Counted from the stretch's first letter, positions 8,138 to 17,487 are shown. The stretch: 64,000 nt of DNA from Chloroflexota bacterium (GCA_009838175.1 VXSB01000003.1:1-64000), one strand, 5' to 3'. A program made the numbers and translations. The notes: generated by a model not told the origin, from the sequence alone.

Positions 8138-8944
8138 ATGTCTATTTTCGACCGCATTGGCTTAGATGCCGGAGCAACCCGACTTGAAGACGCGTTGAAC
8201 TTTGCCGAGGAGAACGGCTTTTACTACCTGGACTTCAATGCCGACACCGGTCCAAACCATATGGAGACGTGGTCGGCGGAACGTATCGCCACGGTCCGCG
8301 ATCGGTGCGAGATGACAGGGATCAACATTGGTCTTCACACCTTGAGCGCGGTCAACGTCGCCGAACTTTCACCCTACGTCTCTCGCGGCGTCGAAAACTA
8401 CATGCGGGCATCGATCGATCTCGCCAACCGCCTCGGATGCAAGTGGACAGTTGTCCACGCCGGCTACCACTTCACCTCCGATCCAGAATCCCGGCTCGCC
8501 GCCGCAATCGCCCGCCTAGATCGTATCTCGACGTACGCCGCCGACACCGGACAGCGCGTCCTCCTTGAAAACCTCAACTACGAACCCGAACATGCCGAGG
8601 TCAAATACCTAGCCCACACCGTCGAAGAATGCTCGCAGATCTTCGATGCTATCCCTCCGAGCAAGCTGGGATGGGCGTTCACAGTCAACCACGCCAACCT
8701 AGTACCAGAAGGTGTGGACGGATTCCTCGACGCTTTCGGCATCGAGCGCATAGGCGAGGTCCGACTCGCCGACAACAATGGTAACTACGAGGTCCACATG
8801 ATTCCCGGCAAGGGCAACATCGACTTCGATTCATGCCTGAACCGACTCGAAGACAGCGGCTACCGCGCCCACTACTCGATGGCATACGGCTCGCCCGAAG
8901 AGAAGATCGCCTCACGTCAACACCTCGCGTCTTTAGTGAACTAA
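8138..8944 (+). CDS. Sugar phosphate isomerase/epimerase (xylose isomerase-like TIM barrel)
   Basis: 268 residues. The N-terminus starts with a gene-specific helix, followed by TIM-barrel motifs typical of the AP endonuclease 2/xylose isomerase-like family: NIGLHT, WTVVHAGYH, VLLENLNYEPEH (metal-binding Glu), GWAFTVNHANL, EVRLADNNGNYEVHMIPGKGNIDF (His and Asp/Glu ligands). It probably isomerises or epimerises a sugar or cyclitol. The next gene follows after 14 bases. Confidence 0.8.
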   Translation: MSIFDRIGLDAGATRLEDALNFAEENGFYYLDFNADTGPNHMETWSAERIATVRDRCEMTGINIGLHTLSAVNVAELSPYVSRGVENYMRASIDLANRLGCKWTVVHAGYHFTSDPESRLAAAIARLDRISTYAADTGQRVLLENLNYEPEHAEVKYLAHTVEECSQIFDAIPPSKLGWAFTVNHANLVPEGVDGFLDAFGIERIGEVRLADNNGNYEVHMIPGKGNIDFDSCLNRLEDSGYRAHYSMAYGSPEEKIASRQHLASLVN

Positions 8945-8958
8945 GGGAGAAACCAATC

Positions 8959-10617
8959 ATGGCATTGGCAGCACAGACCGGCAGCACACCCCACGGCGAT
9001 TCAACGCGCCCTCCAGCAACCGGCCGTCGAGGGATGGTCGCATCAGGATCCCAACACGCCACAATCGCAGGCCTGCAAGCCCTACAAGCAGGTGGCAACG
9101 CGGTCGATGCAGCGGTCGCAGTCGCCGCCGGTCTGAACGTCGCCGAACCTTTCATGTCCGGCATGGGTGGCGTAGGCATCGGCCTCGTATACATGGCGTC
9201 TGAAGGCAAGACGCGAACCATCAACTTCTCAGGTCATGCCCCTAACGACATCGATCCGTCTGGGATGACCCGCGATGATATCGAGTACGGACCGCTCTCG
9301 ATGCTTGTACCCGGCAACATTGCCGGTTGGCTAACGATGCACGACAAGTACGGCACGTTGCCGCGCTCCCAAGTATTCGCGTATGCCATTGACTTGGCCG
9401 AAAACGGCGTTCCAATGACACCGCTAATCGCCACCACCGTTGCAGACAGCATCGACAAGATTGCTGAACTAACCGAAGACGGCGCAACTCTGGCACTCGA
9501 ATACTCAGCAGTCGAAGCCGGTGCTCTTCTGCGTCAGCAGCAACTCGCCGAGAGCATGAACCGGGTCGTCGAAGGTGGCATTGCCGAGTTCTATGAGGGA
9601 TCGCTTGGCGACGAGATCTGTGCAGGACAGAAGGCCTTCAATGGCGTCATCAACCGCGAAGAGATCGCCGCATACCGTCCGTATTGGGAAGAGCCGATAT
9701 CGACTACGTACCGCGACTACGAAATTCGCGTTCCCAAGCCGAACTCGTCTGCATTCCAGATGCTCGAGACGCTGAACATCCTCGAAGGCTACGACCTTGA
9801 GCCGGGCACCGCCTTGACTGAACACTTGCTAGTAGAAGCCGTGCTCAAGGCCGCTGACGACCGCGTTCTCTACTCCGGGGACCCCAAACACGTAGACATA
9901 CCACTTGATCGGCTGATCTCGAAAGATTACGCAGAAGAGATCAGATCGGGCATCTCGTCCGACAAGTTCAGCGGCTTCCCGCCCGAACGCTGGAACCGGT
10001 CCGCTGTGGAAGCCTCGTTGCCAGGTGTATGGAACCCGCAATCCGCAGCGCAGTCGCCGATGACCACCCACTTTGCAACCGCCGACCAGTGGGGCAACGT
10101 CGTTACGATTACCCAGACCCTAGGCGGCGGCTTCGGCTCATGCCTCGCACCAAAAGGCACCGGAGTCTTTATCAACAACATGGGCAAGTGGTTCGACCTG
10201 AACCAAGGCAGCCCCAACGACCTCAAAGGCGGCCGAGCGGTAGACTTCGTTATCGCTCCATCGCAGATCTACGCAGCCGAGGATGCCAGTTTCATCGCTT
10301 CCATCGGCACACCCGGCAGCTACGGCATCCTCCACACCACCATCCAGATGATCCACCAGTTCCTGGACTGCGGCAAGAACATCCAAGAAGCCATCGAAGC
10401 GCCCCGATTCCGCTACTACGATATCGGCGCAATTATGTTCGAATCTCGCTTCGACTCTGACATGCTGGAGCAGCTGTCCGACATCGGCTACACCTACGAC
10501 CTGTTGCCTCCGTTTACGAATGCAGTCGGCGGTGCCCACGCGATACATCGGACATCGCACGGAACATATCTCGGTGCGGCTGATCCGCGGCGCGATGGTT
10601 TCGCGTTGGGGTACTAG
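8959..10617 (+). CDS. Gamma-glutamyltransferase family protein
   Basis: 552 residues from the ATG at 8959, preceded by AAGGGAGAAA; the longer frame overlaps the isomerase gene. Family marks: GMVASGSQHATIAGLQALQAGGNAVDAAVA, GMGGVGIGL, and the autoprocessing Thr in PM-T369-THFATADQWGNVVTITQTLGGGFGS, where the proenzyme is cut into two subunits. No clear signal peptide is seen, so a cytoplasmic location or non-classical export is possible. It acts on gamma-glutamyl compounds such as glutathione, or on related acyl amides. Confidence 0.85.
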   Translation: MALAAQTGSTPHGDSTRPPATGRRGMVASGSQHATIAGLQALQAGGNAVDAAVAVAAGLNVAEPFMSGMGGVGIGLVYMASEGKTRTINFSGHAPNDIDPSGMTRDDIEYGPLSMLVPGNIAGWLTMHDKYGTLPRSQVFAYAIDLAENGVPMTPLIATTVADSIDKIAELTEDGATLALEYSAVEAGALLRQQQLAESMNRVVEGGIAEFYEGSLGDEICAGQKAFNGVINREEIAAYRPYWEEPISTTYRDYEIRVPKPNSSAFQMLETLNILEGYDLEPGTALTEHLLVEAVLKAADDRVLYSGDPKHVDIPLDRLISKDYAEEIRSGISSDKFSGFPPERWNRSAVEASLPGVWNPQSAAQSPMTTHFATADQWGNVVTITQTLGGGFGSCLAPKGTGVFINNMGKWFDLNQGSPNDLKGGRAVDFVIAPSQIYAAEDASFIASIGTPGSYGILHTTIQMIHQFLDCGKNIQEAIEAPRFRYYDIGAIMFESRFDSDMLEQLSDIGYTYDLLPPFTNAVGGAHAIHRTSHGTYLGAADPRRDGFALGY

Positions 10618-10645
10618 GGATTCCGCGTGAATTTCGAAGGGTACG

Positions 10646-12058
10646 TCAAACTTTGGAACTGACGTATTCACCAATGCTTGTGAAAAGGCGAGCAGTTTCG
10701 GTCACAAACTGTTGACGAAGGGCTCGATTTTCGTCGAGGAGTCCGAGCGCGGATGTTTGACTTGAATTCCTACTTTTCGAGCGTACATCGTCTGCAGGAA
10801 TCGACCCAAATCGGAAGGGTTCGAATTTGCACTTTAATGCCGGAAGTTCGTCTTCTTTGTTTTTGTCTACAATCACGGCAACGTGTTGAAAACCGAGGTC
10901 TCTCAGCAGAGACAAAATCCGTTCGATTTTGTCCGCGCCGCCCGCTCCCCAACCGAAGAACCTTTCGTTCATGCAGTCAGCGAGCTTCGCGTCCAAGAGA
11001 TCATTCGTAACCAACTGCTCAAGGATCTTTGGGTACAGCACAACATCCTCTTGACCCTCAACCACGATCATGCCGTCTTCTTGAAAAAGCGCTTCCCGTG
11101 CGGTGATCCCTAAGACGTGAGGATTTTGAATGTCGGTTAGAAATACATCCAGATCTTTGGCCGAATGATCGCTGAGTTGGTTGATAGTTGAAAAGCCGTC
11201 AACTTTGTGAACTCTGGCAACGGTAGCCCCGTTTAGGATGTGTTTCACGTCTACAAAGTAAGGTGAATGAGTTGAGTAAACAATCTGCATGTTCCGCGCG
11301 TATTCTGCGAAAAGCCGCAAAAGTCTACGCTGGTACTGAGGATGGAGGGACAATTCTGGTTCGTCCACGACGATCAAGTCGCTGTCGGTTGAGTCATATA
11401 GCGCATCGATGATGAATAACAAACTGATTATCCCATCACCCAACCCGTCGCTATCGTGGGATTGTCCGGCCGTGTTGAGTTTTAGGTAATAATTGCCTTG
11501 ATTTGATTGTTCGATTGTCCAATCGGGTACCGGATCCATCACACGGGAGAGAACCTTGTCGAATTCCCTGCGTTTCTGATTGATTGCGAATAGTCGGTAG
11601 GAGAATCTATTGATGGGATTGCTTCTCGTTGTTCCAACTGATTGGATTCGCACATACCCCTCGCGAGATTCCGTTCCACTGTTGAAATAGGGGTTGAAGA
11701 AACGGCGTGAGGGAAGAAAATAACAATCTACTTGCGGATACGCGCCGGGTTCGCGGATTGTTTCGCTTCCACCGGCATCGGCGGTTCTCAGAACATGCGT
11801 ACTTCCATCTTCTAATTCTGCGTATATCGAAACTCGCTCATTCGACTTTGCGTTTCGTTTTCCTTCTGCAAAACTGATCGTCGAGTTAGGGCTAAACAAT
11901 GAATCGACCGCTTCAACAACGGTTGATTTGCCGCCGCTATTCGGTCCGACGAGAATCGTCAAACCACTTCCTATCTGTCCATTAGGTAGGGCGAGTTTCA
12001 GCGTCTGTTCGTTGGCGAAACCTCTGAAACCTTTGATTTTCAGTGAGCGCACATACAT
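10646..12058 (-). CDS. OLD-family ATPase/TOPRIM nuclease-like protein
   Basis: 470 residues. The N-terminal ABC/SMC-like ATPase has GPNSGGKSTVVEAVDSLF (Walker A, about 40), LIVVDEPELSLHPQYQRRLL (signature/Walker B, about 240) and IVYSTHSPYFVD (switch His). The C-terminal part has TOPRIM signs: MIVVEGQEDVVLYPKIL (Glu) and VAVIVDKNKEDELPAL (Asp). This is the layout of overcoming-lysogenisation-defect (OLD) endonucleases, some of which act in phage defence, alone or with a GajB-like helicase. No partner helicase is adjacent, so a stand-alone class 1 form is the simplest reading. Confidence 0.8.
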   Translation of the reverse strand: MYVRSLKIKGFRGFANEQTLKLALPNGQIGSGLTILVGPNSGGKSTVVEAVDSLFSPNSTISFAEGKRNAKSNERVSIYAELEDGSTHVLRTADAGGSETIREPGAYPQVDCYFLPSRRFFNPYFNSGTESREGYVRIQSVGTTRSNPINRFSYRLFAINQKRREFDKVLSRVMDPVPDWTIEQSNQGNYYLKLNTAGQSHDSDGLGDGIISLLFIIDALYDSTDSDLIVVDEPELSLHPQYQRRLLRLFAEYARNMQIVYSTHSPYFVDVKHILNGATVARVHKVDGFSTINQLSDHSAKDLDVFLTDIQNPHVLGITAREALFQEDGMIVVEGQEDVVLYPKILEQLVTNDLLDAKLADCMNERFFGWGAGGADKIERILSLLRDLGFQHVAVIVDKNKEDELPALKCKFEPFRFGSIPADDVRSKSRNSSQTSALGLLDENRALRQQFVTETARLFTSIGEYVSSKV

Positions 12059-12192
12059 CTATCCGCCTCCTATTGCCCAGAGTCGTAGCCGAGACACACA
12101 CCACCGCTTACCGAATAAATGCGAGGGGTCTCGGCAATGCGATAAAAGATCGCCAGATCAAATCATCGGGTCAGATTGCCCTCAGCCCCGCG

Positions 12193-12420
12193 TTACTCAG
12201 CGAGCAACATCCGCCCACGCTTCAGCAACGTCCGAATCTCTCTCGCCGTCAGCTTGATTTTCTGCTCTTGACCGTTGACCAGAACGCGCCGTGTCTGTAA
12301 GTTCGGCTTGAACTGACGCTTGGTGGCGTTCAGCGCGTGGCTGCGGTTGTGACCGAACTGCGGCTTCGGACGCGGGCCAAGTTTGAGGGCGGCTCGGATC
12401 TGCTGTTCGGACATGGACAT
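12193..12420 (-). CDS. rpmB: 50S ribosomal protein L28
   Basis: 75 residues. The core GHNRSHALNATKRQFKPNLQ and a C-terminal KIKLTAREIRTLLKRG match bL28, which is normally 60-80 residues. The usual N-terminal C-x2-C zinc motif is absent, replaced by an unusual MSMSEQQIRAALKLGPR leader, so an internal start or a zinc-free variant is possible. It is divergent from fakA; rpmB next to the DAK2 gene is also common in Firmicutes, which supports the call. Confidence 0.85.
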   Translation of the reverse strand: MSMSEQQIRAALKLGPRPKPQFGHNRSHALNATKRQFKPNLQTRRVLVNGQEQKIKLTAREIRTLLKRGRMLLAE

Positions 12421-12595
12421 GGCGCGTAGTTTCGGTTTCGTGCAGTTTTAAGGGTCGGTTTCGGTGCTTGACCGTGGGTATACGGCCAAAATTAAGTGCT
12501 TCCAATTAGGATAACATCGCGATCAGTTCACAAGCACGAGACGCGGTATCAACACCGCCTCTCCAAGCAACCTTGAGCAAGCAAAGGGCACCCCG

Positions 12596-14275
12596 ATGAC
12601 GACGGAGATTACGACTCCCAACGGCTACCTCCTGCGCGATCTCACGCGTGCCGCTCTCGCCGCAGTTTCCACCAACCAAAACCAGCTCAACGCCCTCAAC
12701 GTCTTCCCCGTGCCAGACGGCGACACTGGCACCAACATGATGCTAACCATGCGTGGCATCGCATCCGACATGGAAACGTCCGCGACCGAAGACGTCCCTA
12801 CCACCTCAGCAGCGATGGCCCGCGCCGCGCTCCTCGGCGCCCGTGGAAACAGCGGACTCATCATGGCGCAGCTTTTCCGAGGGTTGCGCGATGCCCTGAC
12901 CGACGCCGATGTGGTCAACGCCGACAACTTCGCTAACGGATTGACCCTCGCCGCCGAGATGGCATACGGCGCTGTCCCAAATCCCGTCGAAGGCACAATG
13001 CTCACCGTCATCCGCGAAGCTGCCGAAGCCGCGGCCAAAGCAGCTGAGCAAGGCGCTAACGTCAACGATGTCGTCGAAACCGCCGCCAACCAAGCCATCG
13101 ACACCACCGAGCGGACACCCGAGATGCTGGAGGTCCTCAAAGAGGCCGGCGTCGTCGATGCCGGAGGCTTCGGACTCTCGATCATGCTCTTGGGCATGTC
13201 CCAATACCTGCGCGGCGAAGGCGATGGTTCAGTTCACGTCGACGCCCCCGGCATCGAAAACCTCGTCGGTGAAAGCGGCGTCATCGTCGATACATCGTCC
13301 CTCGACATCGCCGAGGAAGAAGCCTGGGGTTATTGCACCAACATCGGCATCGAAGGCACCAATATCGACATCCCGCATCTTCGTGAAGAGTTCGACAAGA
13401 TCGGACGCTCCACCGTCATCGCGGGCGACGAGACCATCGCCAAGATTCATGTCCACATGGAAGACCCTGGCGAAGCCGTCAGCCTAGCCGTTCGAAACGG
13501 CGCTCTCACCCTCAACGTCACCATCCAGAACATGGACGCCCAAACCACCGAATGGGCCGAGAACCGTCGCGCCGATGCCGCCACCGCGGAACAGCCCGTC
13601 GAACCTGTAGACATCGCCATCGTCGCGGTCGTCGCCGGCGACGGCATGGCCAACTACTTCCGACAAGCCGGCATGGGCTCGACATTCATCGTCGAAGGCG
13701 GCGACACTCTCAACCCCAGCGTCGCCGACCTCCTCGAAGCCGTCGAAGCAGCATCTTCCGACCAAGTCATCCTGCTGCCCAACAACAAGAACATCATCGG
13801 CGCTGCCCAACAAGCATCCGAACTCACCGAAAAATCCTCCGCTGTCATCGAAACCCGCTCGATGCAAGAAGGCATCGCCGCAATGAGCGCCTTCGATCCT
13901 GACACCGACCTCGACGAAAACGTCGAGGAGATGGCTGACATGCTAGAAGGCCTCCACGTCGGTTCCGTCTTCCGCGCCTCACGCGATGCCACAATGGGCG
14001 GAATCCACGTCAACGAAGGTCAATTCATGGTCCTAGTCGACGGCGAGACCGTGGCCGCTGGCGATGATGAACTCGCAATGCTCATCTCAGGGGTTAACGC
14101 CGTCATGCACCACGGCGCACTAGTAGCCGTCTACGTCGGCGAGGAGATCTCGCAAGACACCGCCCGCGTCGCCGAAACCCGCCTGACCCAAGAGCTGACC
14201 CACTACAACCGCGTCGACATCCAATTCATCCGCGGCAACCAACCCCACTACGCTTATCTCTTCGCGGTGGAGTAG
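12596..14275 (+). CDS. fakA: DAK2-domain fatty acid kinase subunit (FakA/YloV family)
   Basis: 559 residues. The N-terminal DAK2 kinase domain has LNVFPVPDGDTGTNMMLTM (ATP/Mg aspartates) and RGNSGLIMAQLFRGL; the middle and C-terminal parts resemble the YloV domains (VILLPNNKNIIGAAQQA). FakA phosphorylates fatty acids carried by a FakB/DegV protein to give acyl-phosphate for phospholipid synthesis. No fakB is next to it. Length matches the ~550-residue family. Confidence 0.88.
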   Translation: MTTEITTPNGYLLRDLTRAALAAVSTNQNQLNALNVFPVPDGDTGTNMMLTMRGIASDMETSATEDVPTTSAAMARAALLGARGNSGLIMAQLFRGLRDALTDADVVNADNFANGLTLAAEMAYGAVPNPVEGTMLTVIREAAEAAAKAAEQGANVNDVVETAANQAIDTTERTPEMLEVLKEAGVVDAGGFGLSIMLLGMSQYLRGEGDGSVHVDAPGIENLVGESGVIVDTSSLDIAEEEAWGYCTNIGIEGTNIDIPHLREEFDKIGRSTVIAGDETIAKIHVHMEDPGEAVSLAVRNGALTLNVTIQNMDAQTTEWAENRRADAATAEQPVEPVDIAIVAVVAGDGMANYFRQAGMGSTFIVEGGDTLNPSVADLLEAVEAASSDQVILLPNNKNIIGAAQQASELTEKSSAVIETRSMQEGIAAMSAFDPDTDLDENVEEMADMLEGLHVGSVFRASRDATMGGIHVNEGQFMVLVDGETVAAGDDELAMLISGVNAVMHHGALVAVYVGEEISQDTARVAETRLTQELTHYNRVDIQFIRGNQPHYAYLFAVE

Positions 14276-14286
14276 GTGTCTCCGTC

Positions 14287-14306
14287 ATTCTGGCGAAAGC
14301 CGGAAT
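14287..14306. repeat. ATTCYGGC hairpin between converging genes
   Basis: ATTCTGGC-GAAA-GCCGGAAT forms an 8-bp stem (one wobble) with a GNRA-type loop. It lies between the 3' ends of fakA and the enolase-family gene and belongs to the repeat family also seen at 33599-33618. It may also help stop transcription from both sides. Confidence 0.6.
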
Positions 14307-14334
14307 CCAGCGGAGGCAATTGGATGGCATCACA

Positions 14335-15495
14335 TCAATCCGCCAAGTGCGCCTGCAAATACTCCCGATCCATCTCGATGCCGATGCCCGGTCGATCCGG
14401 ATCTAGGTGAATCTTGTCGCCACGGATATCTAGCGGCACATCCATCAGCACGTCGTACGCGTGCAGATCGGCGCGCATCGTCTCCACGCGGTAGCAGTTC
14501 GGAACTGTGATCATCACCTGCGCGCCCGCGATCACGTTTATCGGGCCGCTGGCGTCGTGCGGCGACACCGGTATGTAGTACGTCTCCGCCTGTGTGCAGA
14601 TCTTCTTCAACTCCGATATACCGCCCGTCCATGTGATGTCCGGCATGATGAAGTCTGCCAAGCCCTGTTCCAAGATCGGCACGAACTCCCACCGAGTGTG
14701 AATCCGCTCGCCCACGCAGATCGGCACGTTCGTCGCGTCGCGCACCTGCTTCAATGCAGTGTTCGACTCCACACCCACCGGCTCCTCGAACCAGAAGATG
14801 TCATACGGCTCCAACGAATTCGCCAGCCGTATTGCTGTAGGAACATCAAACCGCGCATGGTTGTCGATCAATATCTCAATGTCGGGACCCACAGCTTCTC
14901 GCGCCGCCGCAATCCGCTCCACGCCTTGGTTTTCAGCATCCGCCGACAACTTCCCAGACATATAGCCATCGATCTCGTCTGGGTGATGCGGATACCAAGG
15001 ATCCGTCTTTAGTGACGTCTGACCCGTCGCCACAATCGCCTTGCAGTCTTGCGCCAGACTCTCTGGAGTCGCTCCGTCCTGTGGATGGCAGTAGACATCC
15101 ACCGCATCTCTCACCGGACCGCCCAGCAGCTCGTAAACCGGCACGCCCAACACCTTTCCCCTGATGTCCCAAAGCGCGATGTCGATGCCAGAGATCACAC
15201 TCGTCGTCGCGCCTCGGGAACCCATGTACGTGAAGTGTCGGAACACCTTGTGCCAGATCTTCTCGATGTTCTTCGGATCATCGCCCTCCAGCAAGTCCGA
15301 CACATGCCGGATCAACGATGCAACCCCGCGATTGGCCTGGTCCCGAGTGCAGGTAACCTCGCCCCATCCCGTCACGCCCTCGTCGGTATTCACCTCTACA
15401 AACAGGTATTCTCGGTTATTCGCCTTCGCGTTCGAGGTCGGCAAAAATGGCGCCGGAGCCGACACCAGATAGGGCGTTATCTTCGTTATCTTCAT
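14335..15495 (-). CDS. Enolase-superfamily (mandelate racemase-like) dehydratase 1
   Basis: 386 residues from the ATG at 15495, two bases after the stop of the DsbA-like gene, so co-transcribed with it. Barrel features: LKTDP (second-strand Lys), ILIDNHARF (first metal ligand Asp plus His), WFEEP (second), CVGER (third) and PHDASGP (acid/base His). The N-terminal capping domain includes GWGEVTCTRD. The pattern fits acid-sugar dehydratases of the mandelate racemase subgroup; the substrate is unknown. The longer upstream frame overlaps the selenoprotein gene and is rejected. Confidence 0.85.
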   Translation of the reverse strand: MKITKITPYLVSAPAPFLPTSNAKANNREYLFVEVNTDEGVTGWGEVTCTRDQANRGVASLIRHVSDLLEGDDPKNIEKIWHKVFRHFTYMGSRGATTSVISGIDIALWDIRGKVLGVPVYELLGGPVRDAVDVYCHPQDGATPESLAQDCKAIVATGQTSLKTDPWYPHHPDEIDGYMSGKLSADAENQGVERIAAAREAVGPDIEILIDNHARFDVPTAIRLANSLEPYDIFWFEEPVGVESNTALKQVRDATNVPICVGERIHTRWEFVPILEQGLADFIMPDITWTGGISELKKICTQAETYYIPVSPHDASGPINVIAGAQVMITVPNCYRVETMRADLHAYDVLMDVPLDIRGDKIHLDPDRPGIGIEMDREYLQAHLAD

Positions 15496-15497
15496 CT

Positions 15498-16301
15498 TTA
15501 CTTCTCGATATCCCTCAAGATCGCATCGATTATCTGCGACATATTGTCGAAATCCCGCGCGCCGCGGAACTGCAACCGCACTTCCTCGCCGTCCTTGTCT
15601 ACATACGCGAGGAAGATTGTCGGGGTTGATTGTACGCCCATCGCCTCGCCACGCGCCCGATCGATCTGCCAAGTCGTGTTGTGTCTGCCCGATAGCAGAC
15701 ACTCGTTCAGCGCCACTCGGTCTAACCCCATACGGGCCGCCAATCCCGCGAGCAGCGGCAACCCGATCTCATCCTGACGCTCGTACACCCCATCCACGAA
15801 CTCCCAGAACTGATCTGATCCCTGCTCACCGACACAGTCCGAATACTCCGCCGCCAACGCCGACTCCTCAGCCAAGATCGGAAAGTGGAAATATATCGAC
15901 CTCACCAGCCCGTCGGCGATGTACGTCTCACGCATCTGGGCAACCGTCCCGCGGTGCCAAGTTCCGCAGTGCGGTCACAAAAAGTCCGAAAAATCGAACA
16001 TCGTGATCGGGGCATCCGGATCACCGTAAGAGTTGTAACCTCGATTCGGCACATTCACGCGAGCCGGTTCCTCCTCCTCACCCGAATCCCCCGCAACCTC
16101 CTCTACCACCTCGGTTGTAGCCGTCGCAACGACCGTAGCCGTAGGCGCTTCAACAGTCACCTGCGAAGCCGGCGGCACCACCAACTCCGCCGTCAATACA
16201 TTTTCACTAACCGCGTCACCCTCATCTCGCAGCCCGCATCCAATAACCGCAACCGCGCCAAACAAAACCAGAGCTACGAGGGCAAAAGAACGGAAAGACA
16301 T
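15498..16301 (-). CDS. DsbA-like lipoprotein, selenocysteine form (in-frame TGA at 15975-15977)
   Basis: Reading through the TGA gives 267 residues from the ATG at 16301. An N-terminal hydrophobic segment ends in AVIGC22 (lipobox), and a Thr/Val/Glu-rich linker follows to about 90. Then GDPDAPITMFDFSDFL leads into U109-P-H-C112-GTWHRG, where ordinary DsbA-like proteins have C-P-H-C. The rest of the thioredoxin fold follows, with an inserted helical part (DQFWEFVDGVYERQDEIG), GVQSTPTIFLAYVD (cis-Pro loop) and a C-terminal helix. The TGA sits exactly at the first catalytic Cys and is followed by a hairpin, so this is a predicted exported thiol-selenol oxidoreductase. It would act outside the cytoplasmic membrane on protein thiols. 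Taken as two separate genes, neither half would be functional. Confidence 0.85.
15949..15969 (-). promoter_or_regulatory. Candidate bacterial SECIS hairpin (DsbA-like gene)
   Basis: Five bases after the TGA the coding strand reads CTGCGG-AACTTGGCA-CCGCGG, a 6-bp stem (one G-U) with a nine-base loop holding GG about 16-18 bases beyond the TGA. Spacing and loop guanines fit bacterial SECIS elements; the stem is shorter than in the UGSC gene. Confidence 0.55.
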
Positions 16302-16457
16302 CGCATGGATTCTACTTTGCGAAACTGCCAACCCATTGCCCAGATTAGTCTGTTCGTCGTTCTTGCCCTCCCCTCAACTTCCCGCGCGTTAACATTGAAC
16401 CCGTAGCGTAACAACTCCCGACTTTCAACCGATGACAGGACAGGTGGCAACCGCATC

Positions 16458-16769
16458 ATGATGAATCGCAACATGCTCAGGCAAGCTCAGCAGATGCAGA
16501 AGAAGATCCAGGAGGTGCAGGAAGAGATCGCCAATGCGACATCCGAGGCATCGGTCGGCGGGGGCGCTGTGAAGGCCGTCGTAGTCGGAGGGTCCCGCGT
16601 CGAGAGCATCGAAATCGATCCCGAAGTCGTCGATCCCGAAGATGTCGAGATGCTGCAAGACCTCGTGATGGCTGCCGTCAACGAAGCCATGGATTCTGCC
16701 CAGCAAGTGGCCGCCAAGAAGATGCAGGCGATCACCGGAGGACTGAATCTGCCGGGTCTGGGCTTCTAA
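16458..16769 (+). CDS. ebfC: YbaB/EbfC nucleoid-associated protein
   Basis: 103 residues. It starts MMNRNMLRQAQQMQKKIQEVQEE, then carries a glycine-rich turn, KAVVVGGSRVESIEIDPEVV, LQDLVMAAVNEAM, and ends ITGGLNLPGLGF, all standard for the YbaB/EbfC DNA-binding dimer. It lies 19 bases upstream of recR, the usual bacterial pairing. Confidence 0.93.
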   Translation: MMNRNMLRQAQQMQKKIQEVQEEIANATSEASVGGGAVKAVVVGGSRVESIEIDPEVVDPEDVEMLQDLVMAAVNEAMDSAQQVAAKKMQAITGGLNLPGLGF

Positions 16770-16788
16770 CCTACTGTAATCGTCAAAA

Positions 16789-17469
16789 ATGGCCGCGTTC
16801 CGCCCCGATCCGCCGAGATCAATCACGCCGGCAGCACCGCCATCCGACGCGCCACGCGGTGTAGCAGCCCCCGTATCCCGCGTCATCGAAGCTTTCAGAC
16901 GATTGCCCGGCATCGGACCCAAATCCGCACAGCGTCTCGCCTACCACCTCGTCCGGATGCCGGAAGCCGAAGCCGCCGAACTCTCCGAAGCGATCACTGG
17001 TGTCAAGCAGCGCATCAAACTCTGCGACATCTGCGCCGACATCACCGAAGAGCCAGTATGCGGCATATGCTCGAACACCAATCGTGATCGTACCGTCATC
17101 TGCGTAGTCGAAGAGCCGCTCGACGTAACCGCACTCGAACGCACCCGAGCCTACAACGGCCTCTACCACGTCCTCCACGGCGCGATATCCCCAACCTCCG
17201 GCATCGCCGCATCCGACCTCAAGATCAAAGAACTCCTCCAACGTTTACAGGGTCAGAAACCCAGTGAGGAAGTCTCCGAAGTTATCGTCGCCACCAACAC
17301 AAACCTAGACGGCGAAGCCACCGCCATGTATCTCCAACGAGCGATCGCACCCGCCGGTATCAAAGTAACCCGTCTGGCAAGAGGTCTGCCCTCCGGCACC
17401 GACATCGAATATGCGGATGATGCTACGCTGGCACATTCTCTAGAATCCAGATCAGAAATAAGCGACTGA
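16789..17469 (+). CDS. recR: Recombination protein RecR
   Basis: 226 residues. A ~30-residue Pro/Ala-rich extension precedes the usual start region VSRVIEAFRRLPGIGPKSAQRLAYHL (helix-hairpin-helix). A zinc finger C-x2-C...C-x2-C lies in LCDICADITEEPVCGICSN, then TOPRIM (VICVVEEPLDV) and the C-terminal TLAHSLESR. It works with RecO and RecF in loading RecA on gapped DNA; recO is 2 kb downstream. It follows ebfC closely. Confidence 0.95.
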   Translation: MAAFRPDPPRSITPAAPPSDAPRGVAAPVSRVIEAFRRLPGIGPKSAQRLAYHLVRMPEAEAAELSEAITGVKQRIKLCDICADITEEPVCGICSNTNRDRTVICVVEEPLDVTALERTRAYNGLYHVLHGAISPTSGIAASDLKIKELLQRLQGQKPSEEVSEVIVATNTNLDGEATAMYLQRAIAPAGIKVTRLARGLPSGTDIEYADDATLAHSLESRSEISD

Positions 17470-17487
17470 CCATCACCGAGGAACCCT

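Noticed and set aside
15049..15777. 242-codon plus-strand frame
   Set aside because: Runs antisense across the ends of two real genes (enolase family and DsbA-like).
15975..15977. Stop codon separating a lipoprotein from a DsbA-like fragment
   Set aside because: The join restores the thioredoxin active site U-P-H-C, and the fragment alone would lack the strand and active site of the fold.
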